Source of the DNA: an uncultured Pelagibacteraceae bacterium
GTDB lineage: Bacteria > Pseudomonadota > Alphaproteobacteria > Pelagibacterales > Pelagibacteraceae
Assembly (NCBI GenBank): GCA_902567685.1
Contig: CACFNH010000001.1
Location: 186,001-250,000 of the forward strand
Direction: 5' to 3'
Length of the DNA: 64,000 nt
In this document: positions 18,000 through 27,255 of the stretch, one piece after another
Position numbering within the stretch: position 1 is the stretch's first letter
How the letters are laid out: each line of letters begins with the position of its first letter
Notes under the pieces: model-generated
Database searches by the model: none
What the model was told of the DNA's origin: nothing
The model's input: the letters and a program-made list of their open reading frames with translations, nothing else
Program-made: the position numbers and the translations under genes

Positions 18000-18599
18000 C
18001 TATTTTTTTTCATTTTTTTCCTTATTAACTGGTACTTTTTTCTTAGAAACAGCAACAAATGAGGGTCTTAACAGTCTTTCCCCAAACATGTAACCAGGTT
18101 GCATTTCTTGCATAATGGTTCCTGGCTCCTCCTCTTCATTTTCTATTTCAAGCATTGCCTGATGAAGATTTGGATCAAATTTTTCTTTTATACATTTAAT
18201 TCTCTTAATATTATTTTTTTCAAATATGGAGATAAGATCTTTTTCAATTACTTCAATATTTTTTAAAAATTTTTCAAGATCTTTACTATTTTTTAAAACT
18301 TCATCATTTTTTATAGATACCTGTGCTCTCTGTAAGTTGTCTAATAAAGTCAATGTTTCTCTTGCAAAATTGAAGCCACCAAATTCAAAAGCTTCTTTAG
18401 TTTCTTTTTCAAATCTTCTTCTTTGATTTTCAAGTTCAGCAAGAGTTCTTAAAAGTTTATTTTCTGTTTCTTTTAACTTCTCCTCTATTGACAACCCTTT
18501 TTTATCGTTTTTTTTGGAATCTTGAGCTAACTCTTGGTTTTTTTTAACCTTATCATAACTATCATTTTTACTAGCTTTTTTATCGTTCTTAGTTTCCAT
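18000..18599 (-). CDS. grpE: Nucleotide exchange factor GrpE
   Basis: GrpE releases ADP from DnaK. The N-terminal 45 residues are charged and probably disordered, followed by the long coiled-coil helix (LLRTLAELENQRRRFEKETKEA). The beta-domain region FDPNLHQAMLEIENEEEEPGTIMQEMQPGYMFGERLLRPSFVAVSK matches the family signature across its whole length. The size of 199 residues is normal. It is the first gene of grpE-dnaK-dnaJ. The usual alphaproteobacterial neighbour hrcA (CIRCE repressor) is absent. It is divergent from rdgB across a 41-base gap. Confidence 0.96.
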   Translation of the reverse strand: METKNDKKASKNDSYDKVKKNQELAQDSKKNDKKGLSIEEKLKETENKLLRTLAELENQRRRFEKETKEAFEFGGFNFARETLTLLDNLQRAQVSIKNDEVLKNSKDLEKFLKNIEVIEKDLISIFEKNNIKRIKCIKEKFDPNLHQAMLEIENEEEEPGTIMQEMQPGYMFGERLLRPSFVAVSKKKVPVNKEKNEKK

Positions 18600-18640
18600 A
18601 ACTGATATATAGGAGTAAAAAATACAATTACCAGATATAA

Positions 18641-19246
18641 ATGAAAAAAATTAAACAGATTTTAATAGGAACACATAATAAAGGAAAATTTAAAGAACTA
18701 AGCTATTTATTGCCAAGAAAACTTAAAAAAATTTCTCCATTGGAATTAAAAATAAAATCTCCAAAGGAAAGTGGAAAGAGTTTTTTAGAAAACTCTAAAT
18801 TAAAAGCAAATTATTTTTATAAAGCTTCTAAAATTCCCTCAATATCTGATGATTCAGGACTGTCAATTAGTTGTTTAAAGGGAAAACCAGGAATTTATTC
18901 TGCGAGATGGGCAAAAAAGTATGGAGGTTTTAAACAGGCAATGAAAAAAATTATTAAAATGGTTGAAGAAAAAAATAAAAATAAAAAATTTAAAAATACA
19001 AAAGCTAAGTTTGTCTGTAGCCTAACCTATCGTTTTTCAAATAGTCATATTTTTAATTCTCAAGGAGAAGTACAAGGAAATATATCTAAGAAAATTAAAG
19101 GAAAAAATGGTTTTGGATATGATCCAATTTTTATTCCAAGAAAACATTATATTACCTTTGGTCAAATGAAATGGAAAAAAAAAATTTTGATGGATCATAG
19201 ATATATTGCTTATAAAAAAATAAAAAAAAAAATTAGTATTCTATAA
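18641..19246 (+). CDS. rdgB: Non-canonical purine NTP pyrophosphatase (RdgB/HAM1)
   Basis: RdgB hydrolyses ITP, dITP and XTP to keep them out of DNA and RNA. The substrate loop IGTHNKGKFKEL is near the start, SDDSGLSI carries the metal-binding aspartates near residue 68, and GFGYDPIFIP near residue 157 is the other family hallmark. MDHRYIAY, close to the end, corresponds to the SHR motif with D replacing S. At 201 residues it is complete. It is divergent from grpE, an arrangement common in alphaproteobacteria, and overlaps the convergent activator gene by 14 bases. Confidence 0.95.
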   Translation: MKKIKQILIGTHNKGKFKELSYLLPRKLKKISPLELKIKSPKESGKSFLENSKLKANYFYKASKIPSISDDSGLSISCLKGKPGIYSARWAKKYGGFKQAMKKIIKMVEEKNKNKKFKNTKAKFVCSLTYRFSNSHIFNSQGEVQGNISKKIKGKNGFGYDPIFIPRKHYITFGQMKWKKKILMDHRYIAYKKIKKKISIL

Positions 19247-20387
19247 ATTTTTTATCACCAGTTTTATATATACTTAATTTTTGTGAAACTTTTCCATCAT
19301 CAAATCTAAAAGTTCCTATTTTACCTTTTATCTCACTTTTTATGAAGAAATCGTTAATTGAATCTATTCCTTTGTTTTTTTTCCAAATATAATAAATTAA
19401 TCCTAGAGCGTCATAAGATAAAATTGTTATTTCAGAAGGATTTAGATTAAATGTTTTTTTATATTTATCATTATATCTATTAAAGTTTTTAAGATTTACT
19501 GAAGGATAATATAAGTTTTTCACAGACCTTTCATAAAATATACTTTCATCAAACCATTGGTTAACTGTTGTAAGTAAAACTTTTTCATCATCCACATCTA
19601 CAAAAGCCAAAGAAGCCAAAACACTTTTTAAACTATTTCCAAAATCAATTATGATAACAGAGTCAAAATTGATTTTCCCAAGAGTATATCTTTGTTCTAG
19701 TTTTTTTAATTCATTTATTGACTGTTCATCCTCTTTTTTTTCAAGTAATTTTTTTCTTATTTCTAAGTTCCTTTTTCTTTGAGGATAATTTGTTAATTTT
19801 TCTATTTCTCCAGTTAAAATTTTGGGGTCAGGATCATATTTAAATATTTTAAAGTTTTTTAAATTTATCTTTTTAATTCTTTTTTCAACAAAATCTTCAT
19901 ACTTATTTTTTGGATACATTATTATAGTTTTCTTTTTACCTTGCTTATTTATAAATTTTTCTAAGGCTAAAATTTGTGAGTCCAAACTTATTCCAATGCT
20001 AATTATATTCTCTCTTATTTTTGGTTCTTTATTTGATAATGAAATAAAAATTATATTCTTATATTTTTTTATTTCTTTGAAATAATCAGAGTCAACTGGA
20101 CCTATTATTATTTTAGCGCCAGTATTAATAATTTCTTTTATGGACTTGTTTAACTGTTCTTTATTATTTGATCCTGAGTCTCTAGGTATAATTATTATTT
20201 TTTTATCTCCTATTTCTTCCAAAGCTAGTTGAGTTGAAAGTAGTAATGAATTTCCCAAATTTTTGTATTCTCCAGAAAAAGGTGCCAAAAGACCAATCTT
20301 TAGTTTGTCTGTATTTTCATAACTTAAAACATTGGTATTAAAAAAAATTAATATATAAGATAAAAAAGAGATAAATATTTTAATCAT
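19233..20387 (-). CDS. Penicillin-binding protein activator / periplasmic-binding (Peripla_BP_6) protein
   Basis: The 384-residue protein begins with a hydrophobic leader (MIKIFISFLSYILIFFNTNVLSY) and then KIGLLAPFSGEYKNLGNSLL, the opening of the Leu/Ile/Val-type periplasmic-binding fold. Its divergence from rsmI is the context of LpoA-like (YraM) activators of penicillin-binding protein 1A, which supports that call over an ABC-transporter solute receptor; no transporter genes are nearby. There is no lipobox cysteine at the end of the leader, unlike E. coli LpoA, so it may be a soluble periplasmic form. The TPR-like N-terminal domain of LpoA is absent. The end overlaps rdgB. Confidence 0.72.
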   Translation of the reverse strand: MIKIFISFLSYILIFFNTNVLSYENTDKLKIGLLAPFSGEYKNLGNSLLLSTQLALEEIGDKKIIIIPRDSGSNNKEQLNKSIKEIINTGAKIIIGPVDSDYFKEIKKYKNIIFISLSNKEPKIRENIISIGISLDSQILALEKFINKQGKKKTIIMYPKNKYEDFVEKRIKKINLKNFKIFKYDPDPKILTGEIEKLTNYPQRKRNLEIRKKLLEKKEDEQSINELKKLEQRYTLGKINFDSVIIIDFGNSLKSVLASLAFVDVDDEKVLLTTVNQWFDESIFYERSVKNLYYPSVNLKNFNRYNDKYKKTFNLNPSEITILSYDALGLIYYIWKKNKGIDSINDFFIKSEIKGKIGTFRFDDGKVSQKLSIYKTGDKKFIEY

Positions 20388-20392
20388 TTTAA

Positions 20393-21235
20393 ATGAATTT
20401 TTTTAAACCAGGTTTATATCTTGTTTCTACTCCGATAGGAAATCTTGAAGATATAACTTTGAGATCATTAGATATTTTGAAGAATTCAGATATCATTTTA
20501 TGTGAAGATACAAGAAGATCATTAAAATTATTAAATCATTATAACATCAAAAAAAAACTAGTTCCTTATCATAAATTTAATGAAAAAAAAGAACTCAATA
20601 AAGTGATAAAATATTTAAATGAGGGCAAAATTTTGTCATTAGTATCAGATGCTGGCACTCCACTTTTATCAGATCCTGGCCTTTTACTGGTTAAGGAATG
20701 TTTAAACAGTAAGATTGGTGTCTATCCAATACCGGGACCATCTTCAATCACTGCCTCAATGAGTGTTTCTGGCTTTGAAGATAAATTTATTTTTTATGGT
20801 TTTTTGCCTAAAAAAGAAAAGGAATTAAGGAGAGTTTTGTTAAATTTAAAAGATTCTAATTTTTCAATAATCTTCTTTGTACCTGGTATTAAAATAAACT
20901 TTTATATAAAAAATTTTAAATCTTACTTTTCAGGAAGAAATTTATTAATTGCAAGAGAATTGACCAAGATTCACGAAACCTATTATAGAGAGAGCGTGGA
21001 TAAAATTAAACTATTTTCCAATCCTCTTAAGGGAGAAGTAACCATTGTAATTTCTAAAAAATATAATAAAAATGAAATAAGTTCTAATACTGATATAACA
21101 AAACAAGCTATGAAATACTTAAAAAAATATAGTTTGAAAGATGTAGTTGATTTAATTTCAAAGAAAGAAAAAGTTTCTAAAAAAAAAATCTATCAAATTT
21201 GTCTGAAAATAAAAAAACATGAAAAAAATTCTTAG
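20393..21235 (+). CDS. rsmI: 16S rRNA (cytidine1402-2'-O)-methyltransferase RsmI
   Basis: RsmI methylates the ribose of C1402 in 16S rRNA with SAM. The tetrapyrrole-methylase fold signatures are clear: LYLVSTPIGNLEDITLRSL at the start, ILCEDTRRSLKLL near residue 36, SLVSDAGTPLLSDPG near residue 82 and YPIPGPSSITASM near residue 115. At 280 residues it is complete with a C-terminal lysine-rich domain. It starts 5 bases from the divergent activator gene and overlaps the BON gene by 17 bases. The usual intervening yraN is missing. Confidence 0.97.
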   Translation: MNFFKPGLYLVSTPIGNLEDITLRSLDILKNSDIILCEDTRRSLKLLNHYNIKKKLVPYHKFNEKKELNKVIKYLNEGKILSLVSDAGTPLLSDPGLLLVKECLNSKIGVYPIPGPSSITASMSVSGFEDKFIFYGFLPKKEKELRRVLLNLKDSNFSIIFFVPGIKINFYIKNFKSYFSGRNLLIARELTKIHETYYRESVDKIKLFSNPLKGEVTIVISKKYNKNEISSNTDITKQAMKYLKKYSLKDVVDLISKKEKVSKKKIYQICLKIKKHEKNS

Positions 21236-21806
21236 TTTATTGGTAATTTTTTTGTTTTTAACTTCTTGTGGAGGTAAAAATATTGGTGGTTTTGGCAAAG
21301 GAGTAAATATTACTTTTGACCCTAGAACTGTAGGAATGCAAATTGACGATACAATAATGCAAAAAAACTTAATTGCAAGATTAACGCTAAAAGAAAAAAA
21401 GTATTTTTTATCAATTCAAGTTGAAGTTTTAGACGGAAGAATTTTTGTAACAGGAAAAGTTGATGAACCGGAGGAAAAAATTAAAATTACAAAATTAGCC
21501 TGGGAAACAAAAGGGGTTAGGTCAGTAAAAAATGCGATTCAAATAAAAGGAAAAAGTAATTTTAAAAGTACAGCTGGAGATATTGTTATAACTTCACAGC
21601 TAAAATCTGCAATGATTTTTAATAAAAAAATTAAGTCTTCAAATTACACTTTAGAAACCATAAATAAGAAAATTTACATTTTTGGTATAGCATTTGATCA
21701 AGATGAAAGAGAACAAGTAATAAAAGAAGCTAAAGAAATATACAACGTAGAAAAGGTTATACCTACAATTTATCTTGTCTCTGAATTGAGTAGAAGTAGA
21801 AATTAA
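21219..21806 (+). CDS. BON-domain outer-membrane lipoprotein (DolP/YraP-like)
   Basis: A lipoprotein signal (MKKILSLLVIFLFLTSC) puts the lipidated cysteine at residue 17. Two BON-type repeats follow: one around VEVLDGRIFVTGKVDEPEEKIKITKLAWETKG and a second around NKKIYIFGIAFDQDEREQVIKEAKE. E. coli DolP (YraP) has the same layout, binds phospholipid at the outer membrane and supports its integrity; the rsmI-linked position matches too. At 195 residues the length is typical. It overlaps rsmI by 17 bases and the convergent maeB by 4. Confidence 0.88.
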   Translation: MKKILSLLVIFLFLTSCGGKNIGGFGKGVNITFDPRTVGMQIDDTIMQKNLIARLTLKEKKYFLSIQVEVLDGRIFVTGKVDEPEEKIKITKLAWETKGVRSVKNAIQIKGKSNFKSTAGDIVITSQLKSAMIFNKKIKSSNYTLETINKKIYIFGIAFDQDEREQVIKEAKEIYNVEKVIPTIYLVSELSRSRN

Positions 21807-24097
21807 TTATTTTTTTTATTTTTATAGTTAATAATATTAGCAGAATAAGCTGCTACGGAAGCAAGATTCAATATGTCATTTGGAGACGATCGCAAGGGAG
21901 CAATTTCTATTGGTAAGCCCAATCCAATTAAAAGTGGCCCAATTGTTTTTGCCCCTCCGATAGTTCTCATAAGTTTGGTAGATATGGCTGCACTATGTAG
22001 AGCTGGCATTATTAAAATATTAGCATTACCTACTATTTTAGAAAATGGGTATGTTTCTTTATATTTAGGATTCAAAGCAACATCTGGCTGCATCTCTCCA
22101 TCAAAATCAAAATCAACTTTTTTATTTTTTAGAAGCTCAATTGCATCTCTAACATGTTTTGTGTTTCTAGAAGTTGGTTTGCCAAATGTAGAATGAGAAA
22201 GAAAAGCTACTTTAGGATCAAAACCAAATAATCTTGCAACTCTAACGCTTGATATTGCAATTTTAGTTAATTTTTCTGCAGAAGGGAAATCATTTACTTG
22301 CGTGTCAGCAATGAAAATAGTTTTTTTGGGTGTGATTAACATATTTAAACCAAATAAACTTTCACCAGGTCGAGGATCTACAATTTTTTTAAGACTTTCA
22401 ATTGAGGCTGCATAATGCCTTATATTTCCTGTTACCATCGCATCTGCATCTCCGCATTCAACCATTGAAGCTCCCCAAATGACACGATCGTTTCTGATTA
22501 ATCTGTCCACGTCCCTTTCTAAAAGACCTTTTCTTTGTAATTTGCTGTATAGTTTTTTAGTATATAATTCTCTTTTATCTTTGTTAGTTGAGTTGACAAT
22601 TTTGATGTTGTAATTTTCATCCAATCCAATTTCTTTTAACTGTTCTTTTACTCTTTTTTCATTTCCAATCACGATCGGAGTACCAAGGCGGCTATTTTTA
22701 TAGGCAATTGCAGCTTTTAACATATTCTCATCCTCTCCTTCAGCAAAAACTACTGTCTTAGGATTCTTTTTAATTTGAGCATTAATCCCTTGCATAATAC
22801 TCATGGAAGGATCAAGTCTATTTGTTAGTTGATCTTTATATGCTTCGATATCTTTTATTTTTTTTCTTGCTACACCACTTTTCATTGCTGCTTCAGCTAC
22901 TGCTGAAGGAATTCTACTAATTAATCTTGGATCAAAGGTTGAGGGGATAATATATTCTTTTCCGTAATGTGGTCTTTCTCCTCCGTAAGCATTTACTACT
23001 TCATCTGGAACTTCTTCTCTAGCAAGAGATGCTATAGCTTGAGCCGCTGCTATTTTCATTTCTTCGTTGATTTCTTTTGCTCTTACATCAAGAGCACCTC
23101 TAAATATATATGGGAACCCAATTAAATTATTAACTTGATTTGGATAGTCAGATCTTCCCGTAGCAACTATTGCATCCGATCTTACTTCATCTACTAACTC
23201 AGGTTTTATTTCTGGATCAGGATTGGCACAGGCAAATATGATTGGTTTTTTTGCCATAGATTTTATCATATCTTGAGTAACTGTATCTTTTGCTGACAAA
23301 CCTAAAAAAACGTCTGCTCCTTTAATTGCTTCTTTTAGAGTTCTGAGTTTCGTATCAATAGCATGTGCTGACTTAAATTGGTCAACATTATCTCTACCTT
23401 TATAAATTACACCTTTTCTATCAACCATAATTATATTTTCATTTTTTGCTCCAATACTTTTGAATAAATTGACACAAGCTAATGCTGATGCACCTGCACC
23501 ATTAACAGTAATTTTTACATTTTGAATTTTCTTTTTTGAAATATCCAAAGCATTAATTAATGCAGCAGTAGTTATTATAGCAGTGCCATGCTGATCATCA
23601 TGAAAAATTGGTATGTCCAAAGATTCTCTTAATTTTTGTTCTATTATAAAACAATCTGGTGCAGCAATATCCTCTAGATTTATTCCTCCAAAACTATTTC
23701 CAATATTTTGGATACATTTAATTATCTCATCTGAGTTTTTATTATCTATTTCAATATCAATAGCATCTATGTCCGCAAATCTTTTGAATAAAACAGCCTT
23801 ACCTTCCATGACTGGTTTCGATGCTAATGCTCCCAAATTTCCAAGTCCTAAAATTGCAGAACCATTGCTTATTACAGCCACTAAGTTTCCTTTGCTTGTA
23901 TATTCATAGGCTGCATCTGGATTTTTTGAAATTTCTTTAACAGGAACTGCGACCCCAGGAGAATATGCTAGAGAAAGGTCTCTTTTAGTTGTTAAAGATT
24001 TTGAAGAAACAATCTCAATTTTGCCAGACTTTCCTTTATTATGAAAATCTAATGCTTCTTTATCTGTATAATGATCAATTTTTGATTTTTTTGTCAT
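21803..24097 (-). CDS. maeB: NADP-dependent malic enzyme with C-terminal phosphotransacetylase-like domain
   Basis: MaeB oxidatively decarboxylates malate to pyruvate, making NADPH. The first ~430 residues are the malic enzyme part: SLAYSPGVAVPVKEI, GLGNLGALASKPVMEGKA, DIAAPDCFIIEQKLRE, FHDDQHGTAII and VNGAGASALACVNL (NADP site). The remainder resembles phosphotransacetylase (VFAEGEDENMLKAA, then DADAMVTGNIRHYA, LLIGLGLPIEI), a domain usually regulatory and inactive in this fusion. At 764 residues it is full length. It stands alone, convergent with the BON gene and divergent from murJ. Confidence 0.96.
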   Translation of the reverse strand: MTKKSKIDHYTDKEALDFHNKGKSGKIEIVSSKSLTTKRDLSLAYSPGVAVPVKEISKNPDAAYEYTSKGNLVAVISNGSAILGLGNLGALASKPVMEGKAVLFKRFADIDAIDIEIDNKNSDEIIKCIQNIGNSFGGINLEDIAAPDCFIIEQKLRESLDIPIFHDDQHGTAIITTAALINALDISKKKIQNVKITVNGAGASALACVNLFKSIGAKNENIIMVDRKGVIYKGRDNVDQFKSAHAIDTKLRTLKEAIKGADVFLGLSAKDTVTQDMIKSMAKKPIIFACANPDPEIKPELVDEVRSDAIVATGRSDYPNQVNNLIGFPYIFRGALDVRAKEINEEMKIAAAQAIASLAREEVPDEVVNAYGGERPHYGKEYIIPSTFDPRLISRIPSAVAEAAMKSGVARKKIKDIEAYKDQLTNRLDPSMSIMQGINAQIKKNPKTVVFAEGEDENMLKAAIAYKNSRLGTPIVIGNEKRVKEQLKEIGLDENYNIKIVNSTNKDKRELYTKKLYSKLQRKGLLERDVDRLIRNDRVIWGASMVECGDADAMVTGNIRHYAASIESLKKIVDPRPGESLFGLNMLITPKKTIFIADTQVNDFPSAEKLTKIAISSVRVARLFGFDPKVAFLSHSTFGKPTSRNTKHVRDAIELLKNKKVDFDFDGEMQPDVALNPKYKETYPFSKIVGNANILIMPALHSAAISTKLMRTIGGAKTIGPLLIGLGLPIEIAPLRSSPNDILNLASVAAYSANIINYKNKKNN

Positions 24098-24153
24098 TCA
24101 GTTTTTAGTATGTAATATAAATGGTATTTAATCACTAATAATTTGTCTTAATT

Positions 24154-25680
24154 ATGAATTTATTATCCTCAACATATATTTTTAGTTTTTATACCTTAAT
24201 TAGTAGGATTTTAGGTTATATCAGAGATATATTGATAGCTGCTTTTTTAGGAGCTTCAATTTTTGCAGATGCTTTTTTTGTAGCCTTTAGGATTCCAAAT
24301 ACCTTTAGAAGGTTATTTGCAGAGGGCACATTTAACGCTGCTTTTATTCCAAGTTATACATCTGAAAAAAAAAATAACGATTCTAGATCGAAAAAATTTG
24401 CTGACGATGTTCTATCTTTACTTATTCTAATATTACTCGCTATAATCCTTATTGTTGAAATTTTTACTCCATATTTTGTTTATTTAATTGCTCCTGGATT
24501 TTATGAAAATTCAGAAAAATTTGAATTAGCTGTTGATCTCGTAAGAATAACATTTCCCTTTTTATTATTTGTAAGCTTATCTTCATTTTTTTCTGGGATC
24601 TTAAACTCAAATAATAGATTTGCTGCAGCAGCAGCTGCTCCTATTGTTTTAAATATCATTTTAATATTAACTCTCTTAATTTCTTTTTCATTTAAATTAG
24701 ATTTTGCAGTCAACTTATCTTATGGTGTTACTCTTTCTGGAATTATACAATTAATATTTTTAATAATTGCAAGTAGAAAATATTATAAACCTTCAATTGC
24801 GTTTAAAACTAAAATTAATTCTAAAGTTAAATTCTTTTTAAAAAAACTTTTACCTAGTATTTTTTCTTCTGGTGTTACTCAAATTAATATTTTAGTTGGG
24901 ACAATTATAGCTTCCTTTGAGGCAGGGGCAGTTTCTTATTTATATTACGCTGACAGAATTTATCAAATCAATTTAGCAATTGCAGGAATTGCAGTTGGAA
25001 CTGTTTCTCTTCCTGCTTTATCTAAAAGTTTAAAAGTTGGAAAAATTTATGAAGCGAAAAGCATACAAAACAAATCAATAGAGTTATGTTTTTTATTTTC
25101 GATACCCGCAAGTATTGGTTTAATAATAGCCTCTAGAGAAATTGTAGATGCTCTTTTTGGATATGGTTCTTTTTCAGAAGAAAATGTAATTTTGACGGCG
25201 AAGGCTTTAAAATATTTTGGTTATGGAGTTCCTGCTTTTGCTTTAGTAAAAATTTTATCAAATTTTTTCTTTGCAAGAGATAACACAAAAACTCCATTTT
25301 ACTTATCTCTATTTAGTGTAGCTCTAAATATTGGAATAAGTATTAGTTATTTTAAAGAAGTAGGATTTATAATTATTCCAATAGCAACCTCTATATCAAC
25401 TTGGATGGCAGTGATTTTTTACTTAATTTTATTAAACAAATCTAAATTTATAATTTTAAATACTTTGCCTTTTTATAGTATTTTCAAAATTATTATTTCC
25501 ACAATAATAATGTCTTTTACTTTATATTATGGAATAGATATTTTTGAGGATAAATTAATTTATAGCAATAATTATAAGTCCATTTATCTATTAATTATGG
25601 TAAGTTTAGTAGCAACGATTTATTTAATATCTTGTTATTTATTTGGTTTATTAAAAATTAAAAATTACAAAACAAATTAA
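24154..25680 (+). CDS. murJ: Lipid II flippase MurJ
   Basis: MurJ moves lipid II across the inner membrane for peptidoglycan synthesis. The 508-residue protein is almost entirely membrane helices (about 13-14). The first segment has the hallmark ISRILGYIRDILIAAFLGAS, followed by ADAFFVAFRIPNTFRRLFAEGTFNAAFIP with the essential central arginines. ALKYFGYGVPAFALVKILSNFFFARDNTKTP near residue 350 is another family stretch. A 56-base gap to the divergent maeB holds its promoter; trpS begins 1 base after its stop, so both are cotranscribed. Confidence 0.96.
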   Translation: MNLLSSTYIFSFYTLISRILGYIRDILIAAFLGASIFADAFFVAFRIPNTFRRLFAEGTFNAAFIPSYTSEKKNNDSRSKKFADDVLSLLILILLAIILIVEIFTPYFVYLIAPGFYENSEKFELAVDLVRITFPFLLFVSLSSFFSGILNSNNRFAAAAAAPIVLNIILILTLLISFSFKLDFAVNLSYGVTLSGIIQLIFLIIASRKYYKPSIAFKTKINSKVKFFLKKLLPSIFSSGVTQINILVGTIIASFEAGAVSYLYYADRIYQINLAIAGIAVGTVSLPALSKSLKVGKIYEAKSIQNKSIELCFLFSIPASIGLIIASREIVDALFGYGSFSEENVILTAKALKYFGYGVPAFALVKILSNFFFARDNTKTPFYLSLFSVALNIGISISYFKEVGFIIIPIATSISTWMAVIFYLILLNKSKFIILNTLPFYSIFKIIISTIIMSFTLYYGIDIFEDKLIYSNNYKSIYLLIMVSLVATIYLISCYLFGLLKIKNYKTN

Positions 25681-25681
25681 A

Positions 25682-26689
25682 ATGAGCAATAATAAAAAAT
25701 TAGTTTTTTCTGGCGTTCAACCAACAGGAAATCTTCATTTAGGAAATTATCTTGGAGCGTTTAAGAATTTTGTTTCATTGCAAAAAGAGTCAGAATGTAT
25801 TTATTGTGTAGTAGATTTGCACGCTATAACAGTCTTTCAAGATCCTAAAAAGCTAAAAGAAAATATTCTTGAAACCACAGCTGGTTTTTTAGCATCAGGA
25901 CTAGACTCTAATAAAAGTATTATATTTAATCAGTCATCCGTAAGCGAACATGCAGAATTAGGATGGATATTAAATTGTGTGGCTCGATTAGGATGGTTAA
26001 ACAGAATGACTCAATTTAAAGATAAAGCAGGCTCTGATAAAGAAAAGGCGAGTGTAGGACTTTATATATATCCAAATCTTATGGCTGCGGATATTCTTTT
26101 ATATAAAGCAACACATGTTCCTGTTGGAGCCGACCAAAAACAGCATTTAGAATTATGTAGAGACATAGCTCAAAAATTTAATAATGATTTTAAATCAAAA
26201 AATTTTTTCCCTTTACCAGAACCTTTAATTCAAAAGAATATTTCTAGAGTAATGAGTCTAAGAGATGGTTTAAAAAAAATGAGCAAATCTGAAGAATCAG
26301 ATTATGGTAGAATAAATCTTAAAGATACTGCTGATGATATTTCAAAAAAAATTAAAAAAGCTAAAACAGATTCTTTACCAATTCCAGAAAGCGAAAAAGA
26401 ACTAGAGAAAAGACCTGAGGCACTTAACTTGCTTAATATTTATTCAGACATTACTAAAACTTCTCTAAAAAAAGTATTAGAAGAAACCAAGGGAAAGGAA
26501 TTTTCTTATTTGAAAGAAAGGCTCTCGGAAGTTTTAATTGAAACAATCTGCCCTGTTGGAAAAAAATTGAAGGAATTAACAAGTGATAAAACATATTTAG
26601 AAGAAGTTCTAAAAAAAGGTAGAGAAAAAGCATCAAAAAAGGCTGAGGAAAACCTTAAAAAGATACGTGAAATAGTAGGATTATTGTAA
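25682..26689 (+). CDS. trpS: Tryptophanyl-tRNA synthetase
   Basis: TrpRS charges tRNA-Trp. The class I signature appears as PTGNLHLGNYLGA at residues 14-26 and the second signature KMSKS at 199-203. VGADQKQHLELCRDIAQKFN is the conserved mid-segment that binds ATP and tryptophan. The length of 335 residues is normal for the bacterial TrpRS I group. The murJ-trpS-nfu order is common in alphaproteobacteria; the gene lies 16 bases before the Nfu gene. Confidence 0.98.
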   Translation: MSNNKKLVFSGVQPTGNLHLGNYLGAFKNFVSLQKESECIYCVVDLHAITVFQDPKKLKENILETTAGFLASGLDSNKSIIFNQSSVSEHAELGWILNCVARLGWLNRMTQFKDKAGSDKEKASVGLYIYPNLMAADILLYKATHVPVGADQKQHLELCRDIAQKFNNDFKSKNFFPLPEPLIQKNISRVMSLRDGLKKMSKSEESDYGRINLKDTADDISKKIKKAKTDSLPIPESEKELEKRPEALNLLNIYSDITKTSLKKVLEETKGKEFSYLKERLSEVLIETICPVGKKLKELTSDKTYLEEVLKKGREKASKKAEENLKKIREIVGLL

Positions 26690-26705
26690 TATATAATAAC
26701 TTGTT

Positions 26706-27254
26706 ATGATACGTACTGAACAAACACCAAACCCTGATTCATTAAAGTTTCTATCAGAAAAAACAATTTCTGAAGTAGGGATGGAAGAATTTCAAAGTAA
26801 AAATAAAAATAAAATCAATAATAATTTTATTAAAAATCTTCTTGAGGTTCAAGGGGTAGAACTAATTCTTCTTTCTGACACTTTTTTAACTGTAAAAAAA
26901 ACTAGTGAAGCTTCTTGGGATGTTCTTAAACCAACGGTAATATCCCATATTAATGATTATTTTCAAAAAAATGATAAACCAATTTTAGAAAAGAAAGAAA
27001 AAGAGAAAAAATTTAATGAGGACACAGATGAAACTGTTAAAAAAATTAAAGAAATTTTAGACAAAAAGATAAGACCTGCTGTTGCAAGAGATGGAGGAGA
27101 TATAAAATTTAAATCATTTGAAAAGGGAATTGTAAAAGTCGAACTCCAGGGTAGTTGTTCTGGTTGTCCAAGTTCATTAATGACTTTAAAACAAGGTGTT
27201 CAAAATCTTCTTTGCCACTATGTGGACGAAGTAAAATCTGTGGAAGCGCTTTAA
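26706..27254 (+). CDS. NifU-family iron-sulfur cluster scaffold/carrier (Nfu)
   Basis: Nfu proteins carry Fe-S clusters to target enzymes. The N-terminal Nfu_N domain (IRTEQTPNPDSLKFL) covers about residues 1-90, and the NifU C-terminal domain starts near 110 with VKKIKEILDKKIRPAVARDGGDIKF. Its cluster-binding CSGC is at residues 151-154 in GSCSGCPSSLMTLKQGV. This two-domain form of 182 residues is the standard alphaproteobacterial and mitochondrial NFU1 type. Its stop is 1 base before the glucosaminidase gene. Confidence 0.95.
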   Translation: MIRTEQTPNPDSLKFLSEKTISEVGMEEFQSKNKNKINNNFIKNLLEVQGVELILLSDTFLTVKKTSEASWDVLKPTVISHINDYFQKNDKPILEKKEKEKKFNEDTDETVKKIKEILDKKIRPAVARDGGDIKFKSFEKGIVKVELQGSCSGCPSSLMTLKQGVQNLLCHYVDEVKSVEAL

Positions 27255-27255
27255 A

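Noticed and set aside
19233-20387. ABC-transporter branched-chain amino acid binding protein
   Set aside because: The fold is right, but no permease or ATPase genes are adjacent and the rsmI-linked position favours a penicillin-binding protein activator.
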